Of a DNA stretch of 64,000 nucleotides, positions 57,100 to 64,000 are shown piece after piece. Origin of the DNA: Vesta saturnalis (lineage: Eukaryota; Arthropoda; Insecta; Coleoptera; Lampyridae); assembly GCA_036346205.1 (NCBI GenBank), contig JARFJB010000821.1, positions 4,799,222 through 4,863,221 of the forward strand. Direction: 5' to 3'. The position numbers and the translations under genes are program-made. Below the pieces are notes generated by a model. That model was not told the DNA's origin and did no database searches. It was given only the letters and a program-made list of their open reading frames with translations. Numbering within the stretch: position 1 is the first letter of the stretch; each line of letters begins with the position of its first letter.

Positions 57100-58140
57100 T
57101 TGCTATTTGTATAATAAATAAATAATAAAGAATTTTTAATAATATGAAAATTATTTAATAGTACCACCGTCTACTGGAGATTCAGCAAAGTAACAGATAT
57201 CTGTAAGTAGATGTTGTAAAACTAACCAAAACCCACGAACATCGCATAGATGGCACTACTAGGTTTATTTGGAACTTTCATAAAATAAAAAAGGTAAATA
57301 TGAAAAAGAAATAATTTCATCAATAATAACGTAAATGGTAAAGGCAGTAAATACAGAAAATTTAGATCATTATGATTGAGAAATAAGTAACGAGTAACCA
57401 TTAAATAACAATCATAAATATTCAATTCACATATACCTATTTAGTTTTGTTTTTAGAACAGTAAACAAAAAATTATAAAGTCGATACGAATAGATCCAAT
57501 ATCGATTTTTACACGTTACAATACCTAAATGACAGCTTTTTGTAAAAAAAGCGCAAATATTTTGTAAATGCTTTAAAACAACGTTAATTAAAAAAAGCGC
57601 GATAGGTATAAACTTTGATTTATGAAGTGGAAAAATTAAAATAGAATCTCTCTTTTGCAAAGTATTAAATCCAAATCAACGTGTCCAAACAGCAGAGCAC
57701 AGTTTTGCAAAGATTTATCTTTATCGAAATGTATCCAAACGTTTCAACTCTTACATTACGATAAGCGTGTTGACACCTTATATCATACTTAATTTTATTC
57801 TAAATAGAGGTCTGATCGGAAAAAGCTTTCTATAGCTAAATACAGAAAAAGAAGAGTTAGCCAAAAAGGCAAGTGGCTCACTGAGAAAAACTTTTTCTCA
57901 GAAAAGTCGAAGGAGGCTACAGAGATTACGATATCACAATGACGAGATAGACGAGAAGTCAGAAGGCCAGTGTTCGTTGGAAGGCCTTTAGTACTATCCG
58001 ACAAAGTTAAATTATGTTTAGTAGAATTAGGCATAACTCAATTCACAGTAACATATGTAAAGTTTTCCTTGTATAAAGATTACAGAGGTTTCTCAAAGAT
58101 TGAGTAAGATTGCTAATTTTGTTTTCTTTACAAAATATTT
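57100..58140. other. Unassigned sequence, possible start of the next hAT remnant
   Basis: Around 57840-58020 the plus strand gives basic, broken peptides (LRYHNDEIDEKSEG, then LSDKVKLCLVELG in a second frame) that could be the N-terminal part of the following hAT gene. Not secure. Confidence 0.35.
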
Positions 58141-58149
58141 AAAACCTTT

Positions 58150-59460
58150 CCTAATGCCTTTGTTGAGGGTATAACGAATGGAGACATTTATGTCAAGCTA
58201 TAGAGCGACATGAAAAATCAAAAAGTCATATTTGTAACACAAAATCTTGGGTTGATTTAAATAAATCTATTCAATCTCAAACCACTACTGATTCGCTAAA
58301 TGAGAAATTGATAAATCAGGAAAAAGATAGATGGGTATCTGTGTTAAAAATTATAGTTTATACTGTTAAATTTTGGCCGGTCAAAATTTAAGTTTAGAGG
58401 TGAAAATAATAAGTTGCACGAGCAACAAAATGGAAATTTTTTAAAATGAATTGAAACAATCGCACAGTTTAATGATACTATATCAGATCGTATCTATAGG
58501 ATTAACAGAAGTTCAACAATTATGTCTCACTGTTTGGGTCTTCATATTCAAAATGGACTTATTTTCCTTTTGGAACAGAAGATAAGACAAGAAATAATAA
58601 ACTTGCTGAAAGATAGTCAATATCATTCCATTATTTTAGACTCCACGCCTAATATAAGTCACCAGAACCAACTTACCCTAGTGATAAGATTTGTTCTGTT
58701 GAGTAATGAATCAAAGCAAATTGAAATTAGGGAGTACTTTTTATGATTCATTTCAATATCTGATTCAACCGGACAGTGTATAACTAATGTAATAGATTTT
58801 TGGACACATTTGTTTACGATAATGGTGCAAAGATGAAGGGTCGGAATAATGGAGTGCAAAAAAAAACTCCACTTAAACCCCAAGACTTTCTATGTGCCTT
58901 GTGTGAGACACAGTTTAAATTTAGTCGTTAATGATGCTGCATCTTCAGAAATAACAAGTTTTTTGCAATTGTGCAAGAGCTATGCGTTTTTTTCTTTGCA
59001 TCGACTGAACGTTGGCAGGTATTAAAAATGAAATCCCTACTTTAACATTAAAACCCCTTTCGGATACTAAGTGGGAAAGTATAATCGATGCACTAAATGT
59101 TCTAAGGGACAATTTAGATAAAATATATGGTGCTTTACATACGTTCTATTCCGATAATGCAAGAGGTTCTTTACTGTTAAAAATTAAACCTTTTAAGTTT
59201 ATATCTTCCATAGTAATATGGTATAACGTTTTAGTCAAAATCAATGTCGTAAGGAAAACAATGCAGGAAACATGTACTGCTTTATCAAATATTATGTTAC
59301 TGCAACAAACTAACGCGTATTTACATGATACTAGACCAGATAAGGGATTTAGTAATATTTTAGAAGAGGCAAAAATATTGCCGAGAATATCGATTGCAAC
59401 CCTTCATTTCCACCACTTAATACTATTAGACCTCGAACGAAAAACGATCATTTGATTATA
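58150..59460 (+). pseudogene. Second hAT transposase remnant (ZMYM/DUF4371 type)
   Basis: ERHEKSKSHI (about 58198) is the end of the zinc-finger region. DUF4371 and catalytic blocks are at 58522-58746 (KIRQEIINLLKDSQYHSIIL, DSTPNISHQNQLTLVIRF). Later pieces follow with stops (FLCALCETQFKF near 58890, then the SxTEWQVL-like end of a block near 59010). The open frame 59012-59455 includes LSDTKWESIIDALNVLRDN and SFKFISSIVIWYNVL-like text, which matches the region before the dimerisation domain. That last domain is missing. This is a different, older copy than the one at 35878-38250. Confidence 0.75.
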
Positions 59461-60230
59461 AGAGCAAGGATAAGGATAAGAACATCCACAGGACATTTAA
59501 AATTAAGTTTTATTTGGTGATATTGGACACTGCGTTAAAAAAATCGAGCAAAGGTTCGATGTAATAAAAAATCATCACACAGTTTTTAAAAATAAGTATA
59601 AATTTGTAATTCATGTAAATTTATCCTTTCAAAGTACAACTTTTTTGTATGTATCCATTAAGAAGTATAAATATCTATTCATGTAAATTCATAAGTTCCT
59701 GCTGACTTATGTTTCCCAAATACAATGTACTTTTTTCACATTTCCTGTGTTTTGTTTAAGGTGAAATTATGGTTAATCAGAAGTTAGGGCACGGGAAAAT
59801 TATTTTCGCACACGGGTGGCGGATTTCTTAGGAACGATCCTATAGACAATAAAAGTGCTTACGAAGATGCACAAAGGACATTTGACATTTATTTTCTAAA
59901 TGTGTCTTCCTCTTTGGAATTGTATTGTATTTGAATCATTTGTACTATTAAATACCACGAAGTGACGATAAAAAATATAAATTTACGTCCTTTTATTCCT
60001 AAAGCTTTTTTTCTTTCTTAACCACGTTTTCTACTGCATTCAATCACAACATTCGAGGTTTACCGCACTTAGTCTTTACCTACATATATCTACTTCTTGA
60101 ATCGTTCCTCGTTCATTTATTAATGTAACCAAACTAACAAAGCGCACGTCTTTCACTCTACACTTATTTCCCGCTCTATTCATTCTCATTTTACTACCAC
60201 CTTAGTTTTGTCCCCGTTTACCCTATAGTA
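59461..60230. other. Unassigned sequence
   Basis: No gene or clear terminus between the hAT remnant and the LINE fragment. Confidence 0.35.
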
Positions 60231-60239
60231 ATACTATTT

Positions 60240-60870
60240 TAGGTTTCATTAAAATTCCTCAGCATTATTTGCAGCTTCCTCAAATTTTCGCTTAGTAAAG
60301 CTATCATCAGCATATACCAGAACCCGTACATTTACCTCAATTACCATTAAACCGTTAGTATTAGTACATGCTTGCCTAACAAATTTATCCATGAATACAT
60401 TAAACAGCCTCGGTGACATCACGCAGCCTTGCCTAACTCCTTGCTCTATTTTAAAGTATTCCCTCAAGATCCCTCTCACTGTGATACATGCTCTCCATCA
60501 CATGCTGCTCTTAATCCATTTACTAGACATCAACTCACTCTATAATCACTTAAAATGTCCCAGAGCGCATACCTATTCTGCTCATTTTTTCCAAATCTAC
60601 AAATGCAGAGTACAGTTTCTTGACATACAAACACTGTAATGACCTGCTGCAGAGCAACCATTTAATCCATAAGCCCCCTTCTTGGTACGAAGTCACCTTG
60701 AACTTCCCAAACCTGACTGTGGTATTGCTCATAATCTATCAGTTAAACTTCTTCCAAATTCCTTACCAGTTATACTCAACAATGTAATTTTTGCAGTTAC
60801 CCTTACCCTTATAAAGCGGAACAATATTCGCATTTTTCCAATCTATTAGTACTTTTCCACTCTTATTACA
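60240..60870 (-). pseudogene. Non-LTR reverse transcriptase fragment
   Basis: Read leftward: SGKVLIDWKNANIVPLYKG (about 60860-60800), a break, then CLYVKKLYSAFVDLEKMSRI (60650-60590; the first catalytic Asp block FVDLEKAY-type), a shift, then FKIEQGVRQGCVMSPRLFNV and LVYADDSF (60450-60290; the catalytic pair). QGVRQGC..SP.LFN plus YADD fits RTE- or R-like LINE clades rather than the jockey-like elements elsewhere in the window. The frame ends soon after. A third LINE lineage in the window. Confidence 0.72.
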
Positions 60871-60879
60871 TGTACGAAG

Positions 60880-62680
60880 ATTAAATAATTCACACAATCT
60901 TTGCTCAGGCTTTGTATGTCCATATTTCAGCATTCAGCGTTCTCCTTGTTTAATCTTTCAGTCAGCTTACTCTTACAATTTTTTTAAATTTTCTTGCCAG
61001 CATTTTCTCAATCTGCACTCATCGCATACTACCCGTGTATTCAATTCAGCACTCCCATTGCACCCTGTTTCGGCTTACGTTTTACATTTCTTGTCCACTT
61101 CCAGAAGAGTTTCTTATTTCTCTAAAAATCGTTCTACATTTTTTCACCTTCTGTCGTCCTCAATTCCTCTTTACTCGTACCCTTACTTCCTCATTCGTTT
61201 TCTTCCTTCTCAATCTGTAATTTTTATTTAACTCCCTTTTTTCGGATTCTCTCCATCCAGCGCTCTTTTCTGCTTACTTACAGTCGCTCTTCCATGAATC
61301 TGTGCAGCACAATTGACAATAGTGTGTATCTCAAGAACATCCACACATTTTCAATATCACGGTTCTTCATTTTTCTTTTCAAATCATTTACTTCACATTC
61401 AAATCTCAGGTCAATGCTTCAGCATACCTCATTCTCACATCGTCATCTACCAGTTTTTATACGTTATTGCTTTCGTATCTCTAACCAGGTTGTCCTTAAT
61501 CGTAAACAATCAAGTTAATCATATTTTTATATTCACCTCCCTGACATGTATACATATGAATGCTTGTATGTTTAAATCTTGTATTAGATACAAGACGATT
61601 TCCTTCGACACAAATATTCACCAGGAGTTCACCATTCTCGCTTACTCTTCAGCAACAACGACCACGAAGAACGCAGGTGGTTTCTTCAACCACGACAAAT
61701 AACCGGAAACAGCTCTTTTGTCTGACTCACTACTACTTCCCTCAGGCAGAGCCGACCTCTCGTTACTCATCGGGACTCAAACCGCAAACTTCCGAAGGGG
61801 CGGAGCTTAACTGCTCGCTCACTTCGATGTAACGTCATTTACTGGTCCAGAAGTCACATAGCCTTACAACTATTGGATTACTTATGAAATTGGGTTTCTT
61901 GCGTCCCTATCCACAAGAGACTTCCTTGCATGCCAGGCAATAGTTTTCTATGATACGGCTACTAGGAGGCCTATGCGGTATGTTGATATACCTCGAGGAC
62001 TGAAAGTAATGCATTTGATGGTACAATATTTGTTGAATGTCAGAAAAATGTAGTTTTTTTAAATAAATATGTGAATGTCTGTCACTGGTTATTGATAAGA
62101 CAGAAAGAACATTTAGAGCTAACATCTAAATAGGTTTTTATACTGAAAGCAAGACATTTGATGGCGAATAATATGTCGAGCAGAGCCCAAGGCCGAGTGA
62201 GTGTGAGTTGTGATACGATGTATTCATCAATAGTGATATTTTTTGTTGTATTTTCAAGTAGTTTCCATTACTCATATGTTATGATCGTATGTAATATTTA
62301 GTGTTCTGGTTTCCGTTGGCAGCTTAAAGATGTTTTTTCGTGCAGTTCATATTTAGTTATTCCTGACACCGGAAAGGGTATTTACCTTAGTTCAAGTTTT
62401 CCTTCTTAATAGGAGTTGTCAATACTATCAACATTTATCGTTCCTCAATTCGTTTCACCCTGAAAGACACTCTCTGTAATGACACATTATTTTAAATACA
62501 AAACGGTAAATGCACCAACTTGCTTTACCTTAGTAAAAGTTCAAGCTTAAATATAACCACGCTTCTTTCATTAATAATTCGTATAAAAGACCTGAGTAAT
62601 ATAGCCATTGAGATCCTGCTCTGCACAGGGATTTGTGTAAGAGAGATACATAGAGAATTACACTGTGTGAGAGAGAATAT
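60880..62680. other. Unassigned sequence
   Basis: The first few hundred bases may be the upstream part of the LINE fragment on the minus strand. A G+C-rich patch near 61740-61830 was not recognised. No intact gene. Confidence 0.35.
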
Positions 62681-62689
62681 GTCAAGATC

Positions 62690-63620
62690 CAAGTTTATTG
62701 ATTTTTAGTTCAAAATTTACTGGCCTCTTTAAAGTTTATTGGCCTTTTCTTAGGTTAAAATTCATTGACTTGGGGGTGTCATCGTGTCATTTTACGATTC
62801 CTGGAAAGGTTCATTGACCTTTTTCAAGGTCAAAGTTTATTGACCTCTAAAGTTGTCAATACTTGGGAAAAAAGAGAACCAAAGTTCGTTGACCTTTTCA
62901 AAAGTGAAAATTCATTGACCTGAACCGGATGTCCTTACAAATCTAAAAATAGAACCAAAGTTCATTCGAAAGTTGGTGGTTTCTTGAAAAGCCGAACGGA
63001 AGGGCTCAAAGGTCATTGACGTCTAGAGGCATCATTACATTTTTTAGAAATCTAACAATACAACCAGTTCTTGAAAACCCCAGTTCATTGAACTTTTTTT
63101 AGGTTAAAGTTCACTGACCTCTTGGTCTGTTAATTCTTGGAAATATAAAAATAGAACCAAAATTCATTGTCCTTTTGTAAAGATCATAGTTCATTGACCT
63201 GGACCGGATGTCCTTAGAAATATAAAGATAGAACCACATTTCGTTAACCCCGGAAGTTGGTGGTTTTTCGGAAAGGCGCGGAGGGGGGAAGGGTCAACGT
63301 TGATTGTCCTCTGGGGGTATAGTATTACATTTATTAGGAATCTAAAAATAGAAACAGTTCCTGGAAGTCCATTTACCCTTTTTAGGTCAAAGTTCATTGA
63401 CCTATAGAACTGTCGTATTACATTTTGTAGAAATCTAAAAATAGAAAAAATAGAACTAGGTCCAAAAATCTCAAAGTTGATTGAACTTTTTTAGAAGTAT
63501 CCTATTACAATTCCTGAAAATCTAAAAAAAAGTTCATTGACCTTTTAAAGCCAAGATCCATTGACTGGTTGTGACACTGTTCTTCGAAATCTAAAAATAG
63601 AACCAGTTCCTGGACATGAA
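62690..63620. repeat. Degenerate satellite rich in AGTTCANTGACCT palindromes
   Basis: Short units built from (A/G)GGTCAAAGTTCATTGACCT alternate with ATCTAAAAATAGAACC-type spacers. A longer period of about 276-278 bp is visible (ACCGGATGTCCTTA at about 62925 and 63203, followed by GAAGTTGGTGGTTT in each). Six sites match RGKTCANTGAMCY exactly: 62808, 63082, 63108, 63188, 63391 and 63531, with several one-mismatch copies. Confidence 0.82.
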
Positions 63621-64000
63621 TTCTAGGAAATAGTATCTGCAAGGTTGGAAACACTAAGTCATCCTTATTAACTTACGAAAGTCAAGTTTGTAACTGGTTT
63701 TGTGCGTATTCTATTTTCATGTTAAATTTTATGAATTACCCCCACCTCTTTTAAAAGTGTTCCTTGATTGTTTAAGTTTTCAGTATATCTGATATAAATA
63801 CACAGATATGGCAATTTTACTCGTTGGTTTTTAGAGAAAAATAATTGAATGTTGTCACAGGGACTGACGTTGGATCATAAGATTTTACTTTATACACAGT
63901 TTCAGCACATGCACAAAACTTGATTATTAGAAGCTTTCCTGTCTTGCGGATTCTATTTGCTACAATTCATTTGCAGTAATATTTTGCTTTGCTCAGCAGT
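63621..64000. other. Unassigned sequence to window end
   Basis: Nothing recognised. Confidence 0.35.

Noticed and set aside
57795..58034. 79-codon minus-strand frame
   Set aside because: The plus strand fits a decayed hAT gene start better; neither is secure.
61560..61832. 90-codon open frame with Ser/Thr-rich text
   Set aside because: No domain, splice signal or repeat context recognised.
62690..63620. CRISPR-like array
   Set aside because: Repeats are degenerate, spacers are themselves repeated, and the genome is eukaryotic.

Overview
This is AT-rich eukaryotic DNA that looks like one arthropod (most likely insect) genome segment. Support comes from a spliced host gene with GT/AG introns and an AATAAA signal, from the mix of transposons (mariner-like elements with long inverted repeats, pogo-type, ZMYM/DUF4371-type hAT, jockey-like LINEs, a Penelope-like element, a PolB element), and from the absence of any prokaryotic gene layout. 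I cannot name the species; a beetle or hemipteran would fit, but that is a guess.

Layout. 0-7 kb: a transposase fragment at the window edge, a perfect 502-bp tandem duplication, a mariner-like element with terminal inverted repeats (TIRs) of about 450-490 bp (4201-6468), and a foldback repeat with a tRNA-like arm. 7-10.5 kb: a second mariner-like element carrying a nested 446-bp MITE with a perfect 8-bp target duplication. 11.9-18.2 kb: a 6.26-kb element whose two arms are long inverted copies of each other around a loop that carries part of a protein-primed type DNA polymerase B gene. 18.7-22 kb: a hAT fragment and a jockey-like LINE. 22-27.1 kb: a pair of inverted repeats enclosing a third mariner-like element. 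27.3-28.3 kb: Penelope-like remnant. 28.57-31.26 kb: pogo-type element with perfect TIRs and TA target duplication. 31.4-33.2 kb: a fourth mariner-like element, followed by a degenerate minisatellite (33.2-34.3 kb). 34.5-43.9 kb: a nest in which a classical DD34D mariner, a hAT transposase gene, a Penelope-derived foldback insertion, hAT-like termini and a near full-length LINE are stacked. 44.2-46.1 kb: an unusual TIR element encoding a Cys-rich (CXC-like) protein. 47.8-54.2 kb: the only convincing host gene, a seven-coding-exon PH-domain protein of 784 residues. 54.2-62.7 kb: decayed LINE and hAT fragments, microsatellites and unassigned sequence. 62.7-63.6 kb: a degenerate satellite that repeatedly carries perfect palindromes of the ecdysone-response-element type.

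The transposase and reverse transcriptase genes are almost all broken by stops and frameshifts, so the region reads as old heterochromatin-like or intronic DNA surrounding one functional gene. The points that most deserve follow-up are the inverted-duplication PolB element, the EcRE-like satellite, the CXC-protein element and the Penelope-derived insertion with hammerhead-like motifs.
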